From an uncultured Clostridia bacterium (GTDB lineage: Bacteria > Bacillota > Clostridia > TANB77 > CAG-508): DNA of 10,275 nucleotides. This document shows, one piece after another, positions 4,537 to 10,275 of the stretch (positions within the stretch are counted from its first letter, which is position 1; each line of letters opens with the position of its first letter). The position numbers and the translations under genes are program-made. The notes under the pieces were generated by a model. That model was not told where the DNA came from. It saw nothing but the letters and a program-made list of their open reading frames with translations, and searched no databases. The stretch is from assembly GCA_947625565.1 (NCBI GenBank), contig CANQOU010000036.1, forward strand, positions 1 to 10,275. The letters are read 5' to 3'.

Positions 4537-5832
4537 TTACTCTAAAAATCCTTTATAATGTCTCATTGCAAGTAATGATTCTAGTTGTTGTACTGTTTCT
4601 AATGCAACACCTACAACAATCAATATAGATGTACCACCAAATGCAATGTTTAGGTTTGTAAATCTCAGAAACATTGGTAAAATTGCAATGATTGCTAAGA
4701 ATACTCCTCCAAACCAAGTTAATTTTGATATGATTGATGATAAGTAATCTGTTGTTGGTTTTCCAGCTCTAATTCCTGGAATAAATCCACCATTTTTCTT
4801 AATATTTGCAGATACTTCTGCTGGATTGAATGTAGCATATGTATAGAAAAATGTAAATCCTACAATCAATAGTAAATATACAATTGCATTTCCTATTGAA
4901 TATCCAATTCCAACACTTGATGATGATGTTGCAATTGAAAATTTATATAGTCCTGCTAAAAATCCTGTTTGGTTTGCAATATCTTTTACAAAAATTTGAA
5001 TAATCATAGCTGGAAATGTCATAAATGATGATGCAAAGATTATTGGCATAACACCTGCCATTGCTAATTTTAATGGAATATGTGTATTTTGTGCACCTAC
5101 CATTTTTCTTCCTACAACTTTTTTAGAATATTGTACTGGTACTTTTCTTTCAGCTTGTTGTACAAATACAACACCTGCAATTAAGATAATTGCACCAATT
5201 AGTATTCCAATAGCTAAAAGTAAACCTGTTGTACTAAATCCTTCACTTGTTACAATTAGTGACCATAATGTTGTTACAAAGCTTGGTAGTCCTGAAATGA
5301 TACCTACAAAAATTATTACTGAAATACCATTTCCAATTCCTTTATTTGTAATTTCGTCTCCTAGCCACATTAGTATTGATGTTCCTGCAACTAGTGATAT
5401 TACAATAAGTGCTCCTACTAAGAATGAATCTTGTACAAATACTCCATATCCTTTATATGATAGATATAAACCAATTGCTTCTACTAATGCAAGTACAATA
5501 GTAATAATTTTGGTATATCTGTTAATCTTTTTCCTACCTTCTTCTCCACCTTCTTTTGTTAGTCTTTCTAAAGCAGGGATAATCATTGCTAATAGTTGGA
5601 CAACAATAGAAGCTGTAATATATGGTGTAATAGACATTGCAAAAATTGAGAATCTTGAGAAGGCTCCACCTGAAATCATATTGATTAGTCCAGCTACACC
5701 CTCTACTGATCCCATTGCTTCATTTAGTGCAATACTATCTACACCTGGTACACTAATAAAACATCCTAATCTAAATATTACAATTAAAAGTAATGTATAT
5801 AATAATTTTTTCCTAACTTCTGGTGTTTTCAA
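4537..5832 (-). CDS. secY: Protein translocase subunit SecY (N-terminal codons out of frame)
   Basis: SecY is the channel subunit of the SecYEG translocon in the plasma membrane, exporting and inserting proteins with SecA or the ribosome. The uninterrupted frame gives 431 residues with about ten hydrophobic segments (the first at ~10-28). Visible hallmarks are SITPYITASIVVQLL (67-81), WLGDEITNKGIGNGISVIIF (156-175), the cytoplasmic loop QQAERKVPVQYSKK (225-238), NPAEVSANIKKNGGFIPGIRAGKPT (336-360, with R355 in the SecA/ribosome-binding loop) and a final ETVQQLESLLAMRHYKGFLE. The only in-frame start is TTG at 5832, giving MKTPEVRKK, with no ribosome binding site near it. The real N-terminus appears to start at TTG 5857, one base out of frame. 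Restoring the frame would give a protein of about 439 residues. Confidence 0.93.
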   Translation of the reverse strand: MKTPEVRKKLLYTLLLIVIFRLGCFISVPGVDSIALNEAMGSVEGVAGLINMISGGAFSRFSIFAMSITPYITASIVVQLLAMIIPALERLTKEGGEEGRKKINRYTKIITIVLALVEAIGLYLSYKGYGVFVQDSFLVGALIVISLVAGTSILMWLGDEITNKGIGNGISVIIFVGIISGLPSFVTTLWSLIVTSEGFSTTGLLLAIGILIGAIILIAGVVFVQQAERKVPVQYSKKVVGRKMVGAQNTHIPLKLAMAGVMPIIFASSFMTFPAMIIQIFVKDIANQTGFLAGLYKFSIATSSSSVGIGYSIGNAIVYLLLIVGFTFFYTYATFNPAEVSANIKKNGGFIPGIRAGKPTTDYLSSIISKLTWFGGVFLAIIAILPMFLRFTNLNIAFGGTSILIVVGVALETVQQLESLLAMRHYKGFLE

Positions 5833-5870
5833 AGCATTTCCGAATTGTTTTGAACAATTAAATCACCTCT
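5833..5870 (-). other. Displaced secY start: binding site, TTG codon and first codons in the wrong frame
   Basis: A ribosome binding site AGAGGTG (5864-5870) sits 6 nt before a TTG at 5855-5857, directly after the rplO TAA stop. Reading from that TTG gives MFKTIRKCFENTRS and then TAG at 5813-5815. SecY proteins commonly begin MFKT(L/I)RNA(F/L/W)K-xP-x-x-RKK. Dropping one A from the AAA in CGGAAATGC yields MFKTIRNALKTPEVRKK. Dropping one A from the earlier AAAA run yields MFKQFGNALKTPEVRKK. Either way the signal is a single extra base in an A-run within the first seven codons. Confidence 0.75.
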
Positions 5871-6292
5871 GCCTTTCCACCTAAAGCTTCGATTTGTTCT
5901 TTTGCTTTGGCTGTGAATCTTGCAGCTTTTACATTCAATTTTTTCTCTAATTTTCCTGTTGCAATTATAACGATTCCATCATTGATTTTTCCGATAATTC
6001 CTTCTTTCAATAATGTTTCTGCTGTAACATCAGTTGTTTCTACTTTGTTTAACATTTTTAATGTTACTTCTGTATATGTTTTGGCATGAATATTTGTAAA
6101 TCCTCTTTTTGGTAATCTTCTATATAATGGTGTTTGACCACCTTCGAATCCACGTCTTACACCGCCACCAGATCTTGCTTTTTGACCTTTGTGACCTCTA
6201 CCTGATGTTTTTCCTAAGCCTGAACCTATTCCACGTCCTACTCTTGTTCTTTTTGTTTTCTTTGTAAGTGGCTTCAATTCGTCTAATTTCAT
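5858..6292 (-). CDS. rplO: 50S ribosomal protein L15
   Basis: L15 is a late-assembly 50S protein with a long, glycine- and arginine-rich N-terminal extension that penetrates the rRNA core. The 144-residue product has this extension (TRVGRGIGSGLGKTSGRGHKGQKARSGGGVRRGFEGGQTPLYRRLPKRGF) followed by the globular domain. The binding site GAGGAGGTG (6298-6306) overlaps the rpsE stop, so translation of the two genes is probably coupled. The TAA stop is immediately followed by the TTG that I take to be the original secY start. The direct rpsE-rplO contact is unusual, because most bacteria have rpmD in between. Confidence 0.98.
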   Translation of the reverse strand: MKLDELKPLTKKTKRTRVGRGIGSGLGKTSGRGHKGQKARSGGGVRRGFEGGQTPLYRRLPKRGFTNIHAKTYTEVTLKMLNKVETTDVTAETLLKEGIIGKINDGIVIIATGKLEKKLNVKAARFTAKAKEQIEALGGKAEVI

Positions 6293-6305
6293 TGTGACAC
6301 CTCCT

Positions 6306-6791
6306 CTATATTATTTCTTCTACTTTTTTGCCTCTCTTTTTAGCTACTGCTTCAGCTGTTTGCATTGATTTTAATCCTTCTATTGTAGCATAAACAACGT
6401 TTCTTGGATTGTTTGTTCCAATAACTTTTGTTCTGATATCTTTGTATCCTGCTAACTCTAATACAGGTCTAACACTACCACCTGCTATAACTCCAGTACC
6501 TACTGCTGCTGGTTTTAGCATAACCTTTGCACTTCCAAATTGTCCAACAAATTCATGTGGTACTGTTGTTCCAACAACTGGTACTTCTATTAGGTTTTTC
6601 TTTGCTTCTTGAATAGCTTTTTTTATTGCATCTGGAACCTCGGCTGCTTTTCCGTTTCCTACACCGATGTGTCCATTTTCGTCACCAACAACAACAACTG
6701 CACTAAATCTAAAAGTTCTACCACCCTTAACAACTTTTGCAACTCTGTTGATTGCAACAACTTTTTCTTTTAATTCATTTTTTTCTTCCAT
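6306..6791 (-). CDS. rpsE: 30S ribosomal protein S5
   Basis: S5 lies at the mRNA entry channel of the 30S subunit and takes part in decoding fidelity. The 161-residue product contains the N-terminal double-stranded-RNA-binding domain (INRVAKVVKGGRTFRFSAVVVVGDENGHIGVGNGKAAEVPDAI, residues 14-56) and the C-terminal fold with AAVGTGVIAGGSVRPVLELAGYKDI. The loop V21-K22-G23-G24-R25, where spectinomycin-resistance changes occur in other bacteria, looks wild type. The AAGGAGG site (6806-6812) is 14 nt from the ATG, longer than for its neighbours, and no closer in-frame start exists. The TAG stop is fused to the rplO binding site; no rpmD gene lies between. Confidence 0.98.
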   Translation of the reverse strand: MEEKNELKEKVVAINRVAKVVKGGRTFRFSAVVVVGDENGHIGVGNGKAAEVPDAIKKAIQEAKKNLIEVPVVGTTVPHEFVGQFGSAKVMLKPAAVGTGVIAGGSVRPVLELAGYKDIRTKVIGTNNPRNVVYATIEGLKSMQTAEAVAKKRGKKVEEII

Positions 6792-6860
6792 GGGTCTTTG
6801 TTTTTCCTCCTTTCAAAGTTTACAACCTATTTATTAATTTTATCTAAAAAACTGCAATTC

Positions 6861-7220
6861 TTAGAATTTTAGTCCACCTTCTCTTGCTGATTCTGCTAGT
6901 TCTTTTATAATTCCGTGATATATATATCCTCCACGATCAAATACAACATTTTCAATTTTTTTGCTTTTTGCTCTTTTTGCAATCAATGCTCCAACTTCTT
7001 TTGCTGCTTCTTTATTTGCATGTTTTGTTTTTACTTCTTTATCTAAAGTAGAAGCTGCTACAAGTGTTTTTTGAGCTACATCATCGATTATTTGGACATA
7101 GATATTTGTATTACTTCTATATACACATAATCTAGGTCTTTCTTGTGTTCCAGACACTTTTTTTCTAACTCTTAAATGTCTTCTTTCTCTTTCTGTTTTT
7201 CTATCTGTCTTTTTAATCAT
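6861..7220 (-). CDS. rplR: 50S ribosomal protein L18
   Basis: L18 binds 5S rRNA together with L5 and anchors it in the central protuberance. The 119-residue product shows the basic N-terminal tail (KTDRKTERERRHLRVRKKVSGT), the RPRLCVYRSNTNIYVQIIDD core and the C-terminal VVFDRGGYIYHGIIKELAESAREGGLKF, which is the L18 hallmark. The start has AAAGGAGT 9 nt upstream. The 69-nt gap to rpsE is a little longer than its neighbours. A small inverted repeat (AATTC-TTA-GAATT, 6856-6868) sits at the stop codon; it is too short to call a terminator. Confidence 0.98.
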   Translation of the reverse strand: MIKKTDRKTERERRHLRVRKKVSGTQERPRLCVYRSNTNIYVQIIDDVAQKTLVAASTLDKEVKTKHANKEAAKEVGALIAKRAKSKKIENVVFDRGGYIYHGIIKELAESAREGGLKF

Positions 7221-7253
7221 TTTTCTACTCCTTTCCTATTTTTTCTCTAAACT

Positions 7254-7790
7254 TTATTTACCTGTTTTTCCTTCCTTACGTCTAATAACTTCATCAGCAT
7301 ATTTAATACCTTTTCCTCTATATACTTCAGGTACTCTTTTACTTCTAACAACAGCAGCTGTTTGGCCAACTAATTCTTTGTCAATTCCTTTTACAATAAT
7401 TGTATTCGGATTTGGTACGTCAAATGTAATTCCTGCTGGTGCTTCGAATATAACAGGATGTGAGTATCCTAATGTTAGGTTTAAATTGTTCCCTTGTTTT
7501 TGAACTCTATAACCTACACCATTAATTTGTAATTCTTTTGAGAATTCATTTTTTACACCAATAATCATATTATTTATTAGAGTTCTTGTTAATCCATGTA
7601 AACTCTTGTTAATAGCTTCGTCATCTTTTCTGATAACTTTGATAGTGTTACCATCCATTTCTAAAGTAATATCCTTATGTACTTCTCTTTCTAGTGTACC
7701 TTTTGGACCTTTTACAGTAATTTTGTGTCCATCAATTTTTACTTCTACTCCCTCTGGTACTTCTATCGGTTTATTTCCTATTCTTGACAT
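7254..7790 (-). CDS. rplF: 50S ribosomal protein L6
   Basis: L6 has two similar beta-alpha domains, binds 23S rRNA near the sarcin-ricin loop and supports elongation-factor docking. The 178-residue product has normal length. It starts MSRIGNKPIEVPEGVEVKI, has KGPKGTLEREV in the first domain and ends with the L6 signature RVPEVYRGKGIKYADEVIRRKEGKTGK, all strongly conserved. The ATG follows GGAGG by about 8 nt. It lies in the canonical place between rpsH and rplR. Confidence 0.98.
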   Translation of the reverse strand: MSRIGNKPIEVPEGVEVKIDGHKITVKGPKGTLEREVHKDITLEMDGNTIKVIRKDDEAINKSLHGLTRTLINNMIIGVKNEFSKELQINGVGYRVQKQGNNLNLTLGYSHPVIFEAPAGITFDVPNPNTIIVKGIDKELVGQTAAVVRSKRVPEVYRGKGIKYADEVIRRKEGKTGK

Positions 7791-7841
7791 GCTTTTTTCC
7801 TCCTTTTGATATCAATGTCAATAGCTTTCGCCGTTTATTTT

Positions 7842-8240
7842 TTACCATACATAGGCTAGGACTTCTCCTCCGACACCTAATTCTCTAGCTTCTTTATCTG
7901 TTTTTAATCCTTTTGAAGTAGAGATTATGGCAATTCCTAAACCATTTAGAACTTTTGGTAGATCTTCTTTTGAAGCATATACTCTTAGTCCTGGTTTACT
8001 AATTCTTTTTAATCCATCAATTACTCTTGTGCCTTTTTCATCATATTTTAATGTTACTCTTATAATTCCTTGACTATCGTCTTTTATTTCTTCAAATGAT
8101 TTGATATATCCTTCTTTGAATAAGATTTCTGCAATTCCTAGTTTCATATTTGATGCAGGTATATCTACTGTTTTATGTTTTGCACTATTTGCATTTCTTA
8201 TTCTTGTTAACATATCTGCAATTGGATCTGTAATATTCAT
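7842..8240 (-). CDS. rpsH: 30S ribosomal protein S8
   Basis: S8 binds helix 21 of 16S rRNA and is a primary assembly protein. In E. coli it is also the translational repressor of the spc operon through an mRNA mimic at rplE; I did not identify such a mimic here. The 132-residue product matches the family, with the N-terminal MNITDPIADMLTRIRNAN, the central EGYIKSFEEI segment and the C-terminal SxxxG signature ISTSKGLKTDKEARELGVGGEVLAYVW. A strong AAGGAGGT lies upstream of the ATG. The 51-nt gap to rplF holds only the rplF binding site and AT-rich sequence. Confidence 0.98.
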   Translation of the reverse strand: MNITDPIADMLTRIRNANSAKHKTVDIPASNMKLGIAEILFKEGYIKSFEEIKDDSQGIIRVTLKYDEKGTRVIDGLKRISKPGLRVYASKEDLPKVLNGLGIAIISTSKGLKTDKEARELGVGGEVLAYVW

Positions 8241-8284
8241 TATTTTACTTTACCTCCTTTTTTGTTAAAATTCCGTTTTATATT

Positions 8285-8470
8285 TTACCAACTGGCTTTT
8301 TTTATTCCTGGAATTTCTCCCTTATGTGCTAACTCTCTAAAACATACACGGCAAATACCATATTTTCTAATATATGCATGTGGTCTACCACATAATTTGC
8401 ATCTATTATATTCTCTTGTTTTATATTTTTGTGGTTTTGCTTGTTTTACCTTCATTGATTTTTTAGCCAT
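8285..8470 (-). CDS. rpsN: 30S ribosomal protein S14, short zinc type
   Basis: S14 is a late-assembly protein in the head of the 30S subunit, next to S3 and S10. The 61-residue product is the short, zinc-containing type (sometimes called type Z), as opposed to the ~89-101-residue zinc-free paralogue. The zinc ligands are visible as C24-x2-C27 and C40-x2-C43 in RCKLCGRPHAYIRKYGICRVCFRELAHKGEIPGIKKASW, which is the invariant C-terminal block. The position between rplE and rpsH is the conserved one. If the organism also has a zinc-free copy it is not in this window. Confidence 0.98.
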   Translation of the reverse strand: MAKKSMKVKQAKPQKYKTREYNRCKLCGRPHAYIRKYGICRVCFRELAHKGEIPGIKKASW

Positions 8471-8517
8471 AATTTTTCCTTTCCTCCTTTTTCAGTGAAT
8501 ATAATCCACTGTAATTT

Positions 8518-9063
8518 CTAAACGGTTGTCTTAAATGGCATTCCCATTAGTGATAGTAATTCTTTTGCTTCCTCATCTGATTTAGCTGTTGTTACAAATA
8601 TGATATCCATTCCTCTAATTTTATCTACTTTATCATATTCAATTTCTGGGAATATTAATTGTTCTTTAACACCCATTGAATAATTTCCTCTACCATCAAA
8701 AGAGTTATTTGATACTCCTCTAAAGTCTCTTACTCTTGGAAGTGCTATATTAAATAATTTATATGCAAAATCATACATTTTATCAGATCTTAATGTTACT
8801 TTGCAACCAATGTTAACACCTTCTCTTAATTTGAATGCTGCAATTGATTTTCTTGCTTTTGTAACAACTGGTTTTTGACCTGTAATTTGTGATAAATCAT
8901 TTATTGCATTTTCTAATGATTTTGGGTTATCTTTTATATCTCCTAATCCAACATTGATTACTATTTTTTCAAGTTTTGGAACTTGCATAATAGACTTATA
9001 GTTAAATTTTTTCATCATTGCTGGAACTACTTCTTTTTGATATTGTTCTTTTAGTTTTTCCAT
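8518..9063 (-). CDS. rplE: 50S ribosomal protein L5
   Basis: L5 binds 5S rRNA, forms part of the central protuberance and makes the B1b bridge with S13 near the P-site tRNA. The 181-residue product has family length. It carries the conserved blocks MQVPKLEKIVINVGLGD, NDLSQITGQKPVVTKARKSIAAFKLREG and VRDFRGVSNNSFDGRGNYSMGVKEQLIFPEIEYDKVDKIRGMDI, ending TTAKSDEEAKELLSLMGMPF. The AAGGAGG site is about 12 nt from the ATG, slightly long. Its bridge partner S13 is encoded further down the same supercluster. Confidence 0.98.
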   Translation of the reverse strand: MEKLKEQYQKEVVPAMMKKFNYKSIMQVPKLEKIVINVGLGDIKDNPKSLENAINDLSQITGQKPVVTKARKSIAAFKLREGVNIGCKVTLRSDKMYDFAYKLFNIALPRVRDFRGVSNNSFDGRGNYSMGVKEQLIFPEIEYDKVDKIRGMDIIFVTTAKSDEEAKELLSLMGMPFKTTV

Positions 9064-9084
9064 AGCTTATTAAGTCCTCCTTCC

Positions 9085-9393
9085 TTATTTCAATTTTGTA
9101 CCGCATTTTTTGCAGATACGTACTTTTTTATCTTTTTCTGTACTATATCCTACTTTTGTTGCTTTTCCACATTTTGGACATACAACATTTACTTTTGAAC
9201 TTGGTATTGCACATTCTACTGATAAAATACCACTTTCTTCTCCTTGTTTTCTGGCTTTTACATGTTTTTTTCTAACATTAACTTCTTTCACAATAACTTT
9301 ATCTTGTTTAGGAATAACTTCTAATACTTCTCCTGTTTTTCCCTTGTCATTTCCTGATAATACTTTTACTGTGTCGCCTTTCTTTATTTTCAT
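9085..9393 (-). CDS. rplX: 50S ribosomal protein L24, zinc-ribbon (C+) form
   Basis: L24 is an assembly-initiating protein of the 50S subunit that binds the 5' domain of 23S rRNA. The 102-residue product starts with a KOW motif (MKIKKGDTVKVLSGNDKGKTGEVLEVIP, residues 1-28) and continues with NVRKKHVKARKQG, the typical L24 segment. Its C-terminal part contains two CxxC pairs, C72/C75 and C94/C97, flanking a basic stretch. This is the zinc-binding variant that many bacteria have lost. The start has GGAGG with a 9-nt gap. It is followed after 21 nt by rplE. Confidence 0.97.
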   Translation of the reverse strand: MKIKKGDTVKVLSGNDKGKTGEVLEVIPKQDKVIVKEVNVRKKHVKARKQGEESGILSVECAIPSSKVNVVCPKCGKATKVGYSTEKDKKVRICKKCGTKLK

Positions 9394-9432
9394 AAGAGAT
9401 TGCCTCCTTTTCTTATATTTTTTGTTAATGGC

Positions 9433-9801
9433 TTATAGAACTTCTGGGGCTAATGATAATATTTTCATGTATTCTTTTTCCCTTAGTTCTCTTGCAACTG
9501 GTCCGAAGATACGTGTTCCTCTTGGAGTTTTATCTTCTTTTATAATAACAGCTGCATTTTCATCAAATTTTATATATGAACCATCTGCTCTACGTAGTCC
9601 TCTCTTTGATCTTACGATAACAGCTTTTACAACATCACCTTTTTTTACAACACCACCTGGTGTTGCTGATTTAACTGAAGCAACAATAACATCACCAATA
9701 TTAGCTGTTTTTCTATATGATCCACCTAAACATCTAATACACATCAATTCTCTTGCACCTGTGTTATCTGCTACTTTTAATTTTGTTTGTTGTTGTATCA
9801 T
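9433..9801 (-). CDS. rplN: 50S ribosomal protein L14
   Basis: L14 is a universally conserved beta-barrel protein at the subunit interface of the 50S particle, contacting 16S helix 14. The 122-residue product is exactly family length. It shows the conserved N-terminal MIQQQTKLKVADNTGARELMCI block, the GDVIVASVKSATPGG motif (residues 37-51), the KGDVVKAVIVRSKRGLRRADGSYIKFDENAAV core and the GTRIFGPVARELREK signature near the C-terminus. The ATG start has GGGAGG about 9 nt upstream. It lies in the conserved spc order before rplX. Confidence 0.98.
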   Translation of the reverse strand: MIQQQTKLKVADNTGARELMCIRCLGGSYRKTANIGDVIVASVKSATPGGVVKKGDVVKAVIVRSKRGLRRADGSYIKFDENAAVIIKEDKTPRGTRIFGPVARELREKEYMKILSLAPEVL

Positions 9802-9834
9802 TTTCTGGTTCCTCCCTTCTTTTTGTTATGTTTT

Positions 9835-10098
9835 TTATTTTTCAATTGCTTTTTCTAAAATTTCTACAAGTCTCCATCTTTTATCTTTTGATAAAGGTCT
9901 TGTTTCCATGACTTTTACCTTATCGCCTATTTTACAAGCGTTTTCTTCGTCATGTGCTTTTAATTTATATGTTCTTTTTACTGTTTTTCCATATACATTA
10001 TGTCTTACACTTGTTTCTACAGCTACAACAATAGTTTTATCCATTTTGTCAGATATAACTGTTCCTATCATGGTTTTACGAAGATTTCTTTCTTCCAT
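9835..10098 (-). CDS. rpsQ: 30S ribosomal protein S17
   Basis: S17 is an OB-fold protein that binds 16S rRNA early in small-subunit assembly. The 87-residue product matches the family in length and carries the core GTVISDKMDKTIVVAVE strand pair (residues 12-28), the HNVYGKTVKRTYKLKAHDEEN segment and the GDKVKVMETRPLSKDKRWRLVEIL C-terminal block. The ATG start is preceded by an AAGGAGG site about 8-9 nt upstream, overlapping the end of rpmC. It is followed after 33 nt by rplN, the standard order rpmC-rpsQ-rplN. No irregularity is seen. Confidence 0.98.
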   Translation of the reverse strand: MEERNLRKTMIGTVISDKMDKTIVVAVETSVRHNVYGKTVKRTYKLKAHDEENACKIGDKVKVMETRPLSKDKRWRLVEILEKAIEK

Positions 10099-10116
10099 GC
10101 TTTAAATCCTCCTTTT

Positions 10117-10275
10117 TTAGCTTTGTGCAGATGTTTTTGTTTCTGCGATTTTTCTTTCTGTTAATACAGTATTGATTTTTGCTATGTCTTTTTTTACATC
10201 TTTTATTTTCATTGGATTATCTAATCCATTTGTAGCTAAACTAAATTTTAATTTAAATAATTCTGTTTTTAGTTC
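10117..10275 (-). CDS. rpmC: 50S ribosomal protein L29, 5' end cut off by the window
   Basis: L29 is a small helical protein of the large subunit that sits near the peptide exit tunnel, where it helps form the docking site for nascent-chain factors. The frame is open from the right edge and gives 52 residues starting ELKTELFKLKFSLATNG, then DNPMKIKDVKKDIAKINTVL, and ends SAQS with a TAA stop. This is the characteristic second half of L29 (the F-x-LRFQLA / ENPxRIRxVRKxIARIKTVL pattern). Full-length L29 is about 65-70 residues, so roughly 15 N-terminal residues lie outside. The stop codon runs directly into the AAGGAGG of rpsQ, which fits tight co-translation in the S10-spc operon. Confidence 0.95.
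   Translation of the reverse strand, partial: ELKTELFKLKFSLATNGLDNPMKIKDVKKDIAKINTVLTERKIAETKTSAQS

Noticed and set aside
5297..5884. Plus-strand open frame of 195 codons
   Set aside because: It is antisense to secY, whose membrane-protein motifs are unmistakable on the other strand.
6856..6868. Inverted repeat AATTC-TTA-GAATT at the end of rplR as a terminator
   Set aside because: Only 5 bp with no G+C-rich stem or U-tract, and rpsE follows in the same operon.
9110..10105. Plus-strand open frame of 331 codons
   Set aside because: It lies antisense to rplX, rplN and rpsQ, is hydrophobic low-complexity in translation, and has no family resemblance; it is a shadow of AT-rich minus-strand genes.

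Overview
The window is a ribosomal-protein and secretion supercluster (the S10-spc-alpha region) from a very AT-rich bacterium, with every gene on the minus strand; transcription runs from high to low coordinates. Several features point to a low-GC Bacillota, most likely Clostridia: AGGAGG-type ribosome binding sites before almost every gene, the short zinc-ribbon S14, cysteine-bearing S4, L24 and L36, a zinc-type adenylate kinase, and rpsD following rpsM-rpsK (in Bacillus rpsD lies elsewhere). Trp is TGG wherever I checked, so this is not a Mycoplasma-type code. I cannot name a genus.

Layout in transcription order. The 3' part of rpmC (L29) enters at the right edge, followed by rpsQ, rplN, rplX, rplE, rpsN (Zn type), rpsH, rplF, rplR, rpsE, rplO and secY. 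rpmD (L30), which normally lies between rpsE and rplO, is absent: only 13 nt separate the two genes. The start of secY appears frameshifted. A terminator-like hairpin follows secY, and then comes a self-contained mazEF-type toxin-antitoxin cassette with its own promoter, palindromic operator and terminator, placed between secY and adk. After it, adk restarts from a good promoter, then map. A further promoter overlapping the 3' end of map drives infA and rpmJ through a leader with two hairpins. The 208-nt gap between rpmJ and rpsM holds a large imperfect inverted repeat, a promoter candidate and a perfect 10-bp hairpin; then come rpsM, rpsK and rpsD, which runs off the left edge.

The genes together build both ribosomal subunits (S4, S5, S8, S11, S13, S14, S17, L5, L6, L14, L15, L18, L24, L29, L36). 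They also supply initiation factor IF-1, the SecY translocation channel, methionine aminopeptidase for N-terminal maturation and adenylate kinase for nucleotide balance.

Points most worth a second look: the displaced secY start, the mazEF cassette inside an essential operon and the 13-bp direct repeat bracketing it, the structured RNA/DNA ahead of rpsM (the place where E. coli has its S4-controlled alpha leader), the structured infA leader and the missing rpmD. No stretch above 300 nt lacks a gene. I saw no tRNA, rRNA, CRISPR array or insertion sequence.
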